This document shows, piece by piece, positions 7,893 to 18,020 of a stretch of DNA of 64,000 nt; the stretch's first letter is position 1, and each line of letters begins with the position of its first letter. Under the pieces are notes generated by a model. It saw only the letters and a program-made list of their open reading frames with translations, had not been told where the DNA came from and did not search any database. The position numbers and the translations under genes were made by a program. This DNA comes from Massilia sp. KIM (GTDB taxonomy: Bacteria > Pseudomonadota > Gammaproteobacteria > Burkholderiales > Burkholderiaceae_D): NCBI RefSeq assembly GCF_002007115.1, contig NZ_MVAD01000001.1:2976001-3040000 (forward strand), written 5' to 3'.

Positions 7893-8798
7893 ATGAACCT
7901 GGCTGACCTGCGCGTCTTCGTCTGCGTCGCGCGCCACGATTCGCTGCACGCCGCCGCCCAGGAGTTGCACCTGACGCCCTCGGCCGTCTCCAAGTCGCTG
8001 CGCCGGCTGGAGGAGGACGTCGGGCTGCCGCTGTTCGACCGCAGCGCGCGCCAGCTGGTGCTGAACGACAGCGGCAAGCAGCTCCTTCCCCAGGCGCGCA
8101 CCCTGCTCGAGCTGGCCGAGAAGGCGCGCATCGACCTGCAGGGCGAACGCGCCGGCCTCGATTGCCGCATCGGCGGACCGGCCGTGCTGCTGTGGCGCCA
8201 TGCCGACGCCATGGCCCAGGCCCTGCTGCCCTACCCGTCCGCGCGCCTGCACCTGAAAGCCGTGTTCGAAGGCGACGCGCTGGCGGCCCTCGCACGCGGC
8301 GAGCTGGATGCCGCGCTCGTCACCGACGAGGCGCTGGACGGCGCGCTCCATCCCGGACAGTGGGAAGTCACCGACCTCGGCGAACTCGCGCTGGCGGTGA
8401 TCGCGGGCCGCGCCCATCCGCTGGCAGCGGCCGTCGGCAAGCGCCGCGCCCTGCGGGTGAGCGTGCGGGAGGTCCTGGCCCATCCTTTCGCCTCGCCGGC
8501 GCGCTCTCTGTTCTGTGGCCAGGAGAGGGGCAGCCGTTCCGACGGCTGGCGCGACGGTCCGCTGCCTCGCATCATCCGCTACTGGACCGACGACCTCCAG
8601 GTCCTGCTCGACTTCGTGCGCAGCGGCGCCGCGCTGGCCTACCTGCCCGCTTTCGCCGCGCAGGAGCCTGCGCTGCTGGCCCTGGAGGTGCGCGATCTCG
8701 GCTTTTCCTCGGTCGAGCGGGTACGCCTGGTGTGGAAGCGAGATACGGCGCCGCAATGGCTGCGCGCGCTGGCGCACGCCTTATCCACGGCGGATTGA
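7893..8798 (+). CDS. LysR-family transcriptional regulator
   Basis: A 301-aa regulator with an N-terminal winged HTH (residues 1-60: LADLRVFVCVARHDSLHAAA, then HLTPSAVSKSLRRLEEDVG) and a LysR effector domain ending in a conserved surface near GAALAYLPAFAAQEP. ATG 7893 has a GAGGAAAC ribosome region just upstream. It is divergent from the exported His-rich protein with a 95-bp gap, so that gene is the most likely target. Confidence 0.88.
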   Translation: MNLADLRVFVCVARHDSLHAAAQELHLTPSAVSKSLRRLEEDVGLPLFDRSARQLVLNDSGKQLLPQARTLLELAEKARIDLQGERAGLDCRIGGPAVLLWRHADAMAQALLPYPSARLHLKAVFEGDALAALARGELDAALVTDEALDGALHPGQWEVTDLGELALAVIAGRAHPLAAAVGKRRALRVSVREVLAHPFASPARSLFCGQERGSRSDGWRDGPLPRIIRYWTDDLQVLLDFVRSGAALAYLPAFAAQEPALLALEVRDLGFSSVERVRLVWKRDTAPQWLRALAHALSTAD

Positions 8799-8861
8799 CC
8801 TGTCCGATCGCGCCGCCTAGACTGGCCAAATTACCCCTCCTCTCCTGCACAGGTGACCGAC

Positions 8862-9905
8862 ATGCCTTACTCCCGCGCCTTGTTGCTGTCGCTGTTGCTC
8901 GGCCTTGTACAGCCCGTGCACGCGACCGTGCTGGTGAGCGAAGAGGATCCGGCAACGATGCTGAAGCGGAGATTGGCCGCCGCCGAAGCCGGCGACGTCG
9001 AAGCAATGAGTGGCCTGGGGAGGAAGTATCTCCACGGCTACGGCGTCGAGCCCGATCATCCGACAGCGCTGATGTGGCTCGAGCGCGCCGTCAAGGCGGG
9101 CGACCGGTCGGCGGTGACCCATCTCGCCTGGTGCCTCGAGCGCTGCCGGGGTATCGAGCGCGATCTCGTACGCGCCAGCCAACTGTTGCGCGAGAACGCC
9201 GCGCGTGGCGACGGCGCCGCGCTCGCCTCGCAGCGTCTCGGCGTCGCGCGCCGGGTGGCGGACCAGGTACGCGACTGGTCCAGGACCAGCGCTTCGCTCG
9301 AGGCCCGCTCCGCAGCCGCCCCGCCCCCGCAGCCCTACGGCCCCGAAGCATATGAGCCGGTCGAAGAGGCAAGCGCGCAGACAGCCCCGATCATGGCGCT
9401 GGCGCGGCTCGATGTTGAGGAGTTGCTCGATGTGGAACAGGCGCACGAGCTGCTCGTCCGATGCAGCGCCCAGGACAACGAATTCTGCATGGTGCAGCTC
9501 GGCGCCCTGCATCTGGCGCGCGCCGTGGAGACGCCGGATATCAGGCTTGCGGCCGCGCTCTTCGAGCGGGCCGCCGCCCGGGGCTACGCCCCGGGACAGT
9601 ATTACCTCGCGCGTATGCTGACGTCCGGCGACGGCCTGCCGCGCGACGATACGCGCGCCGCTGCGCTCTGCACGCTGGCGAGCGATGCGGGCTTCGCACC
9701 GGCCGAGGTGGCGCTGGTCGTGATGCTGCTCGAAGGACGGGGAAAGCAGCGCGACGAGGAGCAGGCGCTGGCGCGCGCCGACCGGCTGACCGGCGCCGGC
9801 CAGGGGCCCGAGCTGCTGGAAGCCGCCGCCGAACTGGCCGGACGCCATCCGGCCGCCGCCGCGCGGCTCGAACAACGGGTGCGCGCCGCGCGCGCGGCGT
9901 TCTAG
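8862..9905 (+). CDS. Exported Sel1-repeat (TPR-like) protein
   Basis: This 347-aa protein has a signal peptide (MPYSRALLLSLLLGLVQPVHA) and two blocks of Sel1-like repeats. The first is about residues 40-120, with GDVEAMSGLGRKYLHGYGV and the following alpha-hairpins. The second, about 200-310, contains GYAPGQYYLARMLTSGDGLP. The blocks are separated by a proline-rich linker around 155-170. Such repeats form protein-binding superhelices. A GTG nine bases upstream is possible, but ATG 8862 gives the cleaner signal peptide. Its TAG stop shares the bases CTAG (9902-9905) with the stop of the convergent permease gene. Confidence 0.8.
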   Translation: MPYSRALLLSLLLGLVQPVHATVLVSEEDPATMLKRRLAAAEAGDVEAMSGLGRKYLHGYGVEPDHPTALMWLERAVKAGDRSAVTHLAWCLERCRGIERDLVRASQLLRENAARGDGAALASQRLGVARRVADQVRDWSRTSASLEARSAAAPPPQPYGPEAYEPVEEASAQTAPIMALARLDVEELLDVEQAHELLVRCSAQDNEFCMVQLGALHLARAVETPDIRLAAALFERAAARGYAPGQYYLARMLTSGDGLPRDDTRAAALCTLASDAGFAPAEVALVVMLLEGRGKQRDEEQALARADRLTGAGQGPELLEAAAELAGRHPAAAARLEQRVRAARAAF

Positions 9906-11368
9906 CTGGCGCTGGCGGCGCGGCCGCGCATCATGAGGCCATAGACCACGGCGGCGATCGCCACGCCCACGAACCAGGCATAGGTGTAGATGGTCTTGAA
10001 GCCCTCGCCCACGTCCGGGAAGGAAGCCGGGAAGGCCGCGTTCAGGAAGCCCGGGATGTTCGGCAGCACGCCCAGGGCGAAGGCGACGATGGCCGCAAAG
10101 TTCCAGCCGTTCCCGTACGAATAAATGCCGTCGTGGCGGTACATCTGGTCCACCTCCAGGCGGGTCTTGCGCACCAGGTAGTAGTCGACCATCAGGATGC
10201 CGGCGATGGGACCCAGCAGGGCCGAGTAGCCGACCAGCCAGGTGAAGATGTAGTTCTGGGCCGTTTCGAGGATCTTCCAGGGCATCATCACCAGCGCCAG
10301 CCCGGCCGTGATGTAGCCACCGGTGCGGTAGCTGATGGCGCGGGGCGCCAGCGCCGAGAAGTCGTAGGCGGGGCCGACCAGGTTGGCCGCCAGGTTGACG
10401 CTCACGGTGTCGATCAGGAGCACGATCAGGGCCACCAGCACCGCGATGCCGGTCATGCGCGCTGCCAGGTCGACCGGGTCCCACAGCGCCTTGCCGTACA
10501 GGACGATGGTGGCCGAGGTGACGATCACGGCCAGGGCCGCGAGCAGGCCCATGGGCACCGGCAGGCCGACCGTCTGGCCCACCACCTGGTCGCGCTGCGA
10601 TTTGGCGAAGCGGGTGAAGTCGGGAATGTTCAGCGCCAGCGTGGCCCAGAAGCCGATCATGGCGGTGAGCGAGGGCCAGAACACCGTCCAGAACTGCCCT
10701 TCCTTCTTGCCGCCGGCGACGAATTGCGAGGGCTGGTCGAGCAGCGGGCCGAAGCCGCCGGCCTTGTCGTGGACCCACCACAGCAGCACGAAGCAGATCG
10801 CGATCTTGAGCGGCGCGGTCCAGGTCTCGAGCTGGCGGATCGATTCCATGCCATGCACCACGAAATAGAGCTGGATCGCCCAGAACGCCAGGAAGCACAG
10901 CAGCTGGGCGAAATTGATGCCCAGGGCTGCGATGGGCTCGCCGCCGATCGGGGCGCCGTTCATCACGCCCAGCAGGGTGTAGATCATGCTGCCGCCGAAC
11001 CAGGTCTGGATGCCGTACCAGCCGCAGGCCACGATGGCGCGCATCAGGGCCGGCAGCTTGGCGCCGCTGGTGCCGAAGGAAGTGCGCGCCAGCACGGCGT
11101 AGGGAATGCCGTACTTGGCGCCGGCATGGCCGATCAGGAGCATGGGCAGCAGCACGATGGCGTTCGCCAGGAACACCGTCCAGACCGCCTGCCAGCCCGA
11201 CATGCCGCCCTCCACCAGGCTGGCCGACAGGGTGTAGGCGGGGATGCACATCACCATCCCCACCCACAGGGCGGCGAAGTGGTACCAGCGCCAGGTGCGC
11301 TGGGCGGCGCTGGTGGGCGCGAGGTCCTCGTTCCAGAGGTCGTTATGCTCAAGGCTGTTGCTGCTCAA
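9902..11368 (-). CDS. NCS1-family nucleobase/allantoin:cation symporter
   Basis: A membrane permease of 488 aa with about 12 hydrophobic helices. NCS1 features include the N-terminal HNDLWNEDLAPT before helix 1 and YHFAALWVGMVMCIPAYTLSAS in helix 1. Family members carry uracil, hydantoins, allantoin or purines. The only in-frame start that gives the normal length is TTG at 11368, preceded by GGAGA (AUGGAGAAUCCCCUUG). Frames starting further upstream lack any family homology. Two very short ATG-led frames overlap this start. It lies 64 bp downstream of the PreT-like gene, in line with pyrimidine or hydantoin uptake. The substrate is inferred. Confidence 0.87.
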   Translation of the reverse strand: MSSNSLEHNDLWNEDLAPTSAAQRTWRWYHFAALWVGMVMCIPAYTLSASLVEGGMSGWQAVWTVFLANAIVLLPMLLIGHAGAKYGIPYAVLARTSFGTSGAKLPALMRAIVACGWYGIQTWFGGSMIYTLLGVMNGAPIGGEPIAALGINFAQLLCFLAFWAIQLYFVVHGMESIRQLETWTAPLKIAICFVLLWWVHDKAGGFGPLLDQPSQFVAGGKKEGQFWTVFWPSLTAMIGFWATLALNIPDFTRFAKSQRDQVVGQTVGLPVPMGLLAALAVIVTSATIVLYGKALWDPVDLAARMTGIAVLVALIVLLIDTVSVNLAANLVGPAYDFSALAPRAISYRTGGYITAGLALVMMPWKILETAQNYIFTWLVGYSALLGPIAGILMVDYYLVRKTRLEVDQMYRHDGIYSYGNGWNFAAIVAFALGVLPNIPGFLNAAFPASFPDVGEGFKTIYTYAWFVGVAIAAVVYGLMMRGRAASAS

Positions 11369-11432
11369 GGGGATTCTCCATGCATGAATGCCCGCGAGTG
11401 TAGCGCAATCGGCCCCTGGCCGCCGTCCCCCG

Positions 11433-12413
11433 CTAGGACTGGAGATCGGCGTGGATCGCCTGGGCGGCCAGCACGCCGTGGCGCAGCGCCAGCGCGGTAT
11501 CCTGCCCCGGCGCGACGCAGTCCCCGCCGGCATAGATGCCCGGCAGCGCGGTGCGCAGGCAGTCGTCGACCCGCACCCGCTCGCCTTCGCGCGAGATGCG
11601 CGCTACCTGCTCGTCGCGTTCGCATTGCTCAGGCGCGGCCCGCCCCACCGCCTTGAACACGGCATGGGCGGCGATCTCGGTGAAGCCGCCGGTATGGGTC
11701 AGGCGTCCGTCGACCACCCGGGTCTGCTCGAAACGCACCGCCTGCACCCCGCCGCGCTCGTCGCGCAGCACCTCGAGCGGCGAGGCCCAGGGACGGATGC
11801 GCACGAAATGGGCGCGCGCGGTCTGTTCGACGTAGCCGTCGGCCTCGACGCCGTGGCGCAAGGCCAGGGTCACGTCCTGGGCGCCCAGGCGCTTGAGGCG
11901 CACCGCCATGTCGATCGCGCTGCGCGCCGCCCCGAGGACGATCGCGCGGTGCGGCACCGGCAAGGCCAGCAGGTCCTCGAGGCAGTGCACCGCCGCCACC
12001 CGCTTGCCGGCGTCGAGCAGGCCCGGCGGCTCGGCGCCGGAGACGCCCAGCACCCGGCCGGCGGCCAGGCCGACGCCGAGGAAGACGGCGTCATGGCACA
12101 GATGCAGCTCGGACAGGTCGAGGTTCTGGCCCAGCTTGCGCCCGTGTTCGATGCGGATGCGGCCCAGCGCGATCATGCGCTCCAGTTGCGCCAGGGTCTC
12201 GTCCCCGTCCGGCAGGGGCGGCTGTTCCTGCATGCGCTGGGAGGAACGCGCCTCGAACACCAGCACGCTGTTGCCCAGCAAGGCCAGGCGCGCGGCGCAG
12301 GCCAGTCCGGCGGGGCCGCCGCCGACCACGGCCACCTGTTTGCCGGTTAGGGATGCCGCCATGCGCGGCGCGCCGCGCGCAGGTTGCGCGGTGCTTGCTG
12401 CTGACTCGATCAT
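11433..12413 (-). CDS. PreT-like FAD/NAD(P)-dependent oxidoreductase lacking the N-terminal Fe-S region
   Basis: This 326-aa flavoprotein resembles the dihydropyrimidine dehydrogenase subunit PreT/GltD family. An FAD-binding GGGPAGLACAARLALLG sits near residue 31, a second Rossmann motif (VLGAARSAIDMAVRLKRLGA) lies mid-protein, and a terminal GIYAGGDCVAPGQDT loop is present. PreT and GltD normally begin with about 100 residues carrying Cys motifs for [4Fe-4S] clusters. These are absent. The segment after the first FAD strand, usually GGLxxYGIP-like, is also replaced. ATG 12413 (GAG upstream) is preferred to ATG 12443. No preA or dihydropyrimidinase gene is adjacent. It may be a reduced paralogue with a different partner or a decaying gene. 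Confidence 0.72.
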   Translation of the reverse strand: MIESAASTAQPARGAPRMAASLTGKQVAVVGGGPAGLACAARLALLGNSVLVFEARSSQRMQEQPPLPDGDETLAQLERMIALGRIRIEHGRKLGQNLDLSELHLCHDAVFLGVGLAAGRVLGVSGAEPPGLLDAGKRVAAVHCLEDLLALPVPHRAIVLGAARSAIDMAVRLKRLGAQDVTLALRHGVEADGYVEQTARAHFVRIRPWASPLEVLRDERGGVQAVRFEQTRVVDGRLTHTGGFTEIAAHAVFKAVGRAAPEQCERDEQVARISREGERVRVDDCLRTALPGIYAGGDCVAPGQDTALALRHGVLAAQAIHADLQS

Positions 12414-12513
12414 ATGCCACTCTTTTTTCGTTGTTATGGACATGCGGGCCCGCTTTCGTGGGCAGGCCCGCGGCGCGCCCCTTGTGCGGGCGCGGCCAGC
12501 GACTGCGGTGGAT

Positions 12514-14013
<1,500 letters not shown>

Positions 14014-14020
14014 GTGCTTG

Positions 14021-15337
14021 TCATTCCAGGTTCTTCAAAAGGGTGGCCAGCTTGCCGAACAATTCGTCGACGTGGCGGCGCTCCAGGATCAGGGGCGGCG
14101 ACAGCGCGATGATGTCGCCGGTGGTGCGGATCAGGATGCCGTCCGCGAAGGCTTTCTTGAGCGCGTTGTAGGCGCGCGCGCCCGGCTTGCCGGGTATCGG
14201 TTCGAGCTCGATGCCGGCCACCAGTCCGATCGAGCGCAGGTCGATCACGTGCGGCAGCCCGCGCAGCGCATGCAGGGCATCCTCGAAATAGGGCTGGATG
14301 GCCTTGGCGTTCTCGAGGATCCGCTGTTCGCGGAAGACCTCGAGCGTGGCCAGGGCGGCGGCGCAGGCCAGCGGGTGGCCCGAATAGGTATAGCCGTGGA
14401 ACAGCTCGATGCCGGCCGGCGCGTCCATGAAGGCGTCGTGGATGTACCCCTTGGTGAACACGGCGCCCATCGGCACCGCGCCATTGGTGATGCCCTTGGC
14501 GGTGGTCATGATGTCCGGCTCGACGCCGAAGTAGTCGGCGGAAAACGGCGTGGTCAGGCGCCCGAAGCCGGTGATCACTTCGTCGAAGATGAGCAGGATG
14601 CCGTGCTTGTCGCAGATCTCGCGCAGGCGCTTGAGGTAGCCCTTGGGCGGCACCAGCACCCCGGTGGAACCCGACACCGGCTCGATGATGACGGCGGCGA
14701 TGGTGGACGCGTCGTGCAGGGCCACCAGGCGTTCCAGTTCGTCGGCCAGTTCCGCGCCGAAGTCCGGCTCGCCGCGCGACCAGGCGTTCTTCGCCAGGTT
14801 GTGGGTGTGCGGCAGGTGGTCCACGCCCGGCAGCAGGGGCCCGAACTGCTTGCGGTTGGGACCGATGCCGCCCACCGACAGGCCGCCGAAGCCCACCCCG
14901 TGGTAGCCGCGCTCGCGCCCGATCAGGCGGGTGCGTCCGCCCTCCCCGCGCGCCTTGTGGTAGGCCAGCGCGATCTTGAGCGCGGTGTCCACCGCTTCCG
15001 AACCCGAGCTGGTGTAGAACACGTGGCCGAACCTGTGGCCGGTGTAGTCCATCAGCTGCTCGGCCAGGTCGAAGGCGGCCGGGTGGCCCATCTGGAAGGT
15101 GGGCGCGAAATCGAGCTGGCCGGCCATGGTGGAAATCGCCTCGACGATGCGGGGCTGGGCGTGGCCGCAGGGCACGCACCACAGGCCGGCGGTGCCGTCC
15201 AGGATGCGGTTGCCGTCCACGTCGCGGTAGTACATGCCTTCGGCGGACGCCAGCAGGCGTGGCGCGGCCTTGAAATCGCGGTTATTGGTGAAAGGCATCC
15301 AGAAGGATGCCATCGAGCGGGGCCGGGACTCGTTCAT
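14021..15337 (-). CDS. Omega-amino acid (beta-alanine):pyruvate aminotransferase, class III
   Basis: A 438-aa PLP enzyme moving the terminal amino group of beta-alanine or similar compounds to pyruvate, giving malonate semialdehyde for the MmsA enzyme next door. It shows the family start [53 protein letters not shown], the cofactor Asp in [12 protein letters not shown], and the Schiff-base Lys in [17 protein letters not shown] 15337 has a strong GGAGG upstream. A longer open frame exists but adds nothing conserved. It is first in the leftward set aminotransferase-mmsA-PreT-like-permease. Confidence 0.92.
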   Translation of the reverse strand: MNESRPRSMASFWMPFTNNRDFKAAPRLLASAEGMYYRDVDGNRILDGTAGLWCVPCGHAQPRIVEAISTMAGQLDFAPTFQMGHPAAFDLAEQLMDYTGHRFGHVFYTSSGSEAVDTALKIALAYHKARGEGGRTRLIGRERGYHGVGFGGLSVGGIGPNRKQFGPLLPGVDHLPHTHNLAKNAWSRGEPDFGAELADELERLVALHDASTIAAVIIEPVSGSTGVLVPPKGYLKRLREICDKHGILLIFDEVITGFGRLTTPFSADYFGVEPDIMTTAKGITNGAVPMGAVFTKGYIHDAFMDAPAGIELFHGYTYSGHPLACAAALATLEVFREQRILENAKAIQPYFEDALHALRGLPHVIDLRSIGLVAGIELEPIPGKPGARAYNALKKAFADGILIRTTGDIIALSPPLILERRHVDELFGKLATLLKNLE

Positions 15338-15531
15338 GCGCTCCTCCGTGGCTGGACTGGCAATCGATGAAGTGTGAACAATCATGGCACAAATGGCAAC
15401 CATCCTGCAGCCATAGTGAATAGCAGTATTTTCTGATATCGCTAGCAATGAGCTGCTTGACAATCAAGTTGCTGCTGGCACAACTCTTAAGGAGTGGTAT
15501 GCTTAGGGTAGAACATTGACAAGACGATGAC

Positions 15532-16101
15532 ATGTCGACCTACATCACCCCCGTGCTGACCACCCCGCGCCTGGTGCTGCGCCCGCTCACCCAGCAGGAC
15601 GCGCCCGGCCTGTTCGCCGTCTTTTCCGACCCCGCCGTGGTGCGTTTCTGGAGCGCCGAGGCCTGGACCGACATCTCGTTCGCCGACACCGCCATCGCGC
15701 GCGCCATGGAGGCCTACCGCGACGAGACCGACATCCGCTTCGCGGTCGAGCTGGCCGACAGCCGCGAATTCATCGGCACGGTGAACCTGCACCACTTCTT
15801 CAACCAGAACAATCGCTGCGAGCTGGGCTACGCCATCGCCAGCCGCCACTGGGGCAAGGGCTACGCCACCGAGGCGATCGAAGCGGCTGTGGACTATGGC
15901 TTCCGCGAAGTGAGCCTGAACCGGATCGAGGCCGACATCGACCCGCGCAACGCCGCCTCCGGCAAGGTGCTGGAGAAGCTGGGCTTCCGCAAGGAGGGCT
16001 ACATGCCGCAGCGCTGGCTGGTGCACGGCCAGTATGCCGACACCGTGTTCTATGGCCTGCTGCGCAGCTACTGGGAAGAGCGCGCCGGGAGCAAGGCATG
16101 A
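15532..16101 (+). CDS. GNAT-family N-acetyltransferase (RimJ/RimL type)
   Basis: This 189-aa acetyltransferase starts TPRLVLRPLTQQDAPGLF and carries the acetyl-CoA loop RHWGKGYATEAIEAAV, followed by NRIEADIDPRNAASGKVLEKLGF, the standard C-terminal half of this subgroup. Members acetylate ribosomal protein N-termini or small molecules. The substrate is not shown here. Its stop codon overlaps the next start by four bases (ATGA, 16098-16101). The 194-bp gap to the divergent aminotransferase should hold both promoters. I found no convincing pair of boxes. Confidence 0.9.
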   Translation: MSTYITPVLTTPRLVLRPLTQQDAPGLFAVFSDPAVVRFWSAEAWTDISFADTAIARAMEAYRDETDIRFAVELADSREFIGTVNLHHFFNQNNRCELGYAIASRHWGKGYATEAIEAAVDYGFREVSLNRIEADIDPRNAASGKVLEKLGFRKEGYMPQRWLVHGQYADTVFYGLLRSYWEERAGSKA

Positions 16102-16706
16102 GGGACAGGGCTTGCGCGGTGCTGCTTGCGGCGCTCGCCCTGCTGGGCGCCCAGCCCTCGGCGGCGGCCCAGGCCACGGTGCCGGTCTGGCGCGAACTGG
16201 TGATCTACCCGGCCGACAGCAGCTACCCGGCCGAACTGGCGCGCCGCGGCGTGCAGGGCGAAGCGACGGTCGAGGTCACGGTGGGCGAACAGGGGCGGCG
16301 CGCGGCGGTGGTCCGTTCCTCCTCGCGCTCGGCGGAGCTGGACGCGCTCGCCGCCCGGCTCGCGGAGCGCCTGGAGATCGCCGGCAACGGCGCCACGACC
16401 GGCCTGGTGAGGATCCTGTTCCGCAAGGATCACGAATCGACGGTGGCCGGCAAGACCTGCGCCGATTTCAACGTCGACGCCGCCTACCAGGCCGCGGTCT
16501 TTCCCGAACGCGAGGTGCGCGGCATGCCGGTGATGGTCGACTCGATCGGCAAGCTGATCTACAGCCTGGCGCGCGAAGGCAGGTCGCGCTCCTTCCCCGC
16601 CATGTCCCAGGTGCTGGACGCCACCGTGGCGGCCTGCGCCCGCAGCCCGGAAGCGGGCATGCTGGACACGATGCGGCGCGAGGCGCTGAAGTTGCTCTCG
16701 CAATAA
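16098..16706 (+). CDS. Exported protein with TonB C-terminal-like domain
   Basis: A 202-aa protein with a signal peptide (MRDRACAVLLAALALLG, cleavage after SAAAQA) and, at about residues 40-100, a TonB-C-like domain: YPAELARRGVQGEATVEVTVGEQGR. It lacks the cytoplasmic/TM anchor and proline-rich spacer of true TonB, so it is unlikely to energise receptors by itself. The C-terminal half contains two Cys residues and is not recognised. It is translationally coupled to the acetyltransferase upstream. Confidence 0.72.
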   Translation: MRDRACAVLLAALALLGAQPSAAAQATVPVWRELVIYPADSSYPAELARRGVQGEATVEVTVGEQGRRAAVVRSSSRSAELDALAARLAERLEIAGNGATTGLVRILFRKDHESTVAGKTCADFNVDAAYQAAVFPEREVRGMPVMVDSIGKLIYSLAREGRSRSFPAMSQVLDATVAACARSPEAGMLDTMRREALKLLSQ

Positions 16707-16859
16707 GACCGGCCTGGGCCTGGCGCGCGGCCCCCTTACCACTCATCCGCCATGCAGACCGTTAAACCCGGAAAATGCCCCGTTCATCGGATGCCTCTGG
16801 CGGCACGGCCGGCACGGCCCTACAGTGAAGCCACCCGAACATCCTGGAGGATTCACCGC

Positions 16860-17126
16860 ATGAAAGCCGCAACGCACTTCAACGCCTTCGTCACCGACGT
16901 CAAAGTCATGGGCCGCGCCTTCGTCCGCGCAGTCAATGCCGGCAGCCGCACGCTGGCGGCACAGCCCTGGCCGGTCCTGCTGGTCGCGGCGATCCTGCTG
17001 GCCTGCGTGCTGACCATCATTCCGCTGGCCGTGACCCTGTTCATCGTCTTCATGCTGTTCAAGGTCGTGGCGAACGCCTTCTTCGACCGCCGCCCGCGCC
17101 CGGTCGCCCACCGCGACATGCAGTAA
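16860..17126 (+). CDS. Small membrane protein upstream of a LytS/LytTR pair
   Basis: This 88-aa protein has one long or two short hydrophobic segments (about residues 33-70, rich in Leu, Ile and Val) between basic ends (GSRTL before, FFDRRPRPVAHRD after). ATG 16860 has a strong TGGAGG ribosome site at 16845-16850. Longer open frame upstream lacks such a site. It ends three bases before the histidine kinase gene, suggesting one transcript and a possible accessory role with the sensor. The family is not recognised. Confidence 0.7.
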   Translation: MKAATHFNAFVTDVKVMGRAFVRAVNAGSRTLAAQPWPVLLVAAILLACVLTIIPLAVTLFIVFMLFKVVANAFFDRRPRPVAHRDMQ

Positions 17127-17129
17127 ACG

Positions 17130-18020
17130 ATGGTGGCCACCCAGATTAACCGCGCCGTGGACTTCCTGCGCGACGCCGTTAACGAAGCGAGCGTGCTGTG
17201 GTGGCGCTTCTTCGACTGGCTGGCCATGGTCGAGTGGCGCCAGCTCTACCTGGTCTGGTTCCTGGTGCTGGCCTTCGGCGTCGGCTTCCAGCTGGTCGAC
17301 CCGGCCATCTGGTTCATCATGATCTCGCTCGGCGTCAAGGTGCTGGCCGGCGGCAAGCGCCGCGCCGAGCTGATGGCCAAGGAGGCCGACGAGAAGGCCA
17401 ACGTGGCCACCCTCGAGCGGCGCCTGATGGAGGCCAAAATGGCCGCGCTCCAGGCCCAGGTCGAGCCCCACTTCCTGTTCAACACCCTGGCCCTGATCGG
17501 CCAGTTGATCGAGACCGACCAGAAGGAGGCGGCGCGCGTGCACGCCCACCTGGTCGAGTACCTGCGTTCTTCCCTGCCCCAGATGCGGGCCGGCGCCGGC
17601 GCCACCCTGGGCAAGCAGGTCGAGCTGTCGCGCGCCTACCTCGCCATCATGCAGGCGCGCATGAAGGAACGCCTGGCGGTGCGCTGGGAAGTCCCGGACT
17701 TCCTGGGCAGCTCGCCCTTCCCGCCGATGATGCTGCAGACCCTGATCGAGAATGCGATCAAGCATGGCCTGGAACCGAAGGTCGAGGGCGGCACGATCAC
17801 CGTGCGCGCCCACGTGGAGCATGCGACCCTGCACGTCGACGTCTGCGACGACGGCGTCGGCATCGACCCGCACGCCGGCGAAGGCGTGGGCCTGGCCAAC
17901 ATCCGCGAACGCCTGGCCCTGCTCTATGGCCCGCAGGCCGAACTGGTGATCGAAGCGCCCCTGGCGGGCGGCGCCTGCGCCTCGATCCGCCTGCCCTACC
18001 GCATGACGGAGGATGGATGA
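17130..18020 (+). CDS. LytS/AlgZ-type sensor histidine kinase
   Basis: The 296-aa kinase has two N-terminal hydrophobic helices (about 42-70), a coiled region and the His_kinase phosphoacceptor motif QVEPHFLFNTLALIGQLIE around residue 112. The ATPase part shows an N-box (LIENAIKHGLEP) and a G-box (DDGVGIDP...GVGLANIRERL). No sensory domain is visible outside the membrane, so it probably senses through its membrane helices or the small protein encoded just upstream. Its stop overlaps the response-regulator ATG by four bases. Confidence 0.9.
   Translation: MVATQINRAVDFLRDAVNEASVLWWRFFDWLAMVEWRQLYLVWFLVLAFGVGFQLVDPAIWFIMISLGVKVLAGGKRRAELMAKEADEKANVATLERRLMEAKMAALQAQVEPHFLFNTLALIGQLIETDQKEAARVHAHLVEYLRSSLPQMRAGAGATLGKQVELSRAYLAIMQARMKERLAVRWEVPDFLGSSPFPPMMLQTLIENAIKHGLEPKVEGGTITVRAHVEHATLHVDVCDDGVGIDPHAGEGVGLANIRERLALLYGPQAELVIEAPLAGGACASIRLPYRMTEDG

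Noticed and set aside
12444-12471. Terminator between mmsA and the PreT-like gene (GCGGGCC/GGCCCGC)
   Set aside because: The loop is long and no T-run follows on the minus strand, so it is more likely chance pairing in GC-rich DNA.
15338-15531. Sigma-54-like promoter (TGGCAC near 15477) and TTGACA at 15458
   Set aside because: The TGGCAC is not followed by a proper TTGC box, and the only -10-like sequence is about 36 bp from TTGACA, too far for a sigma-70 promoter.
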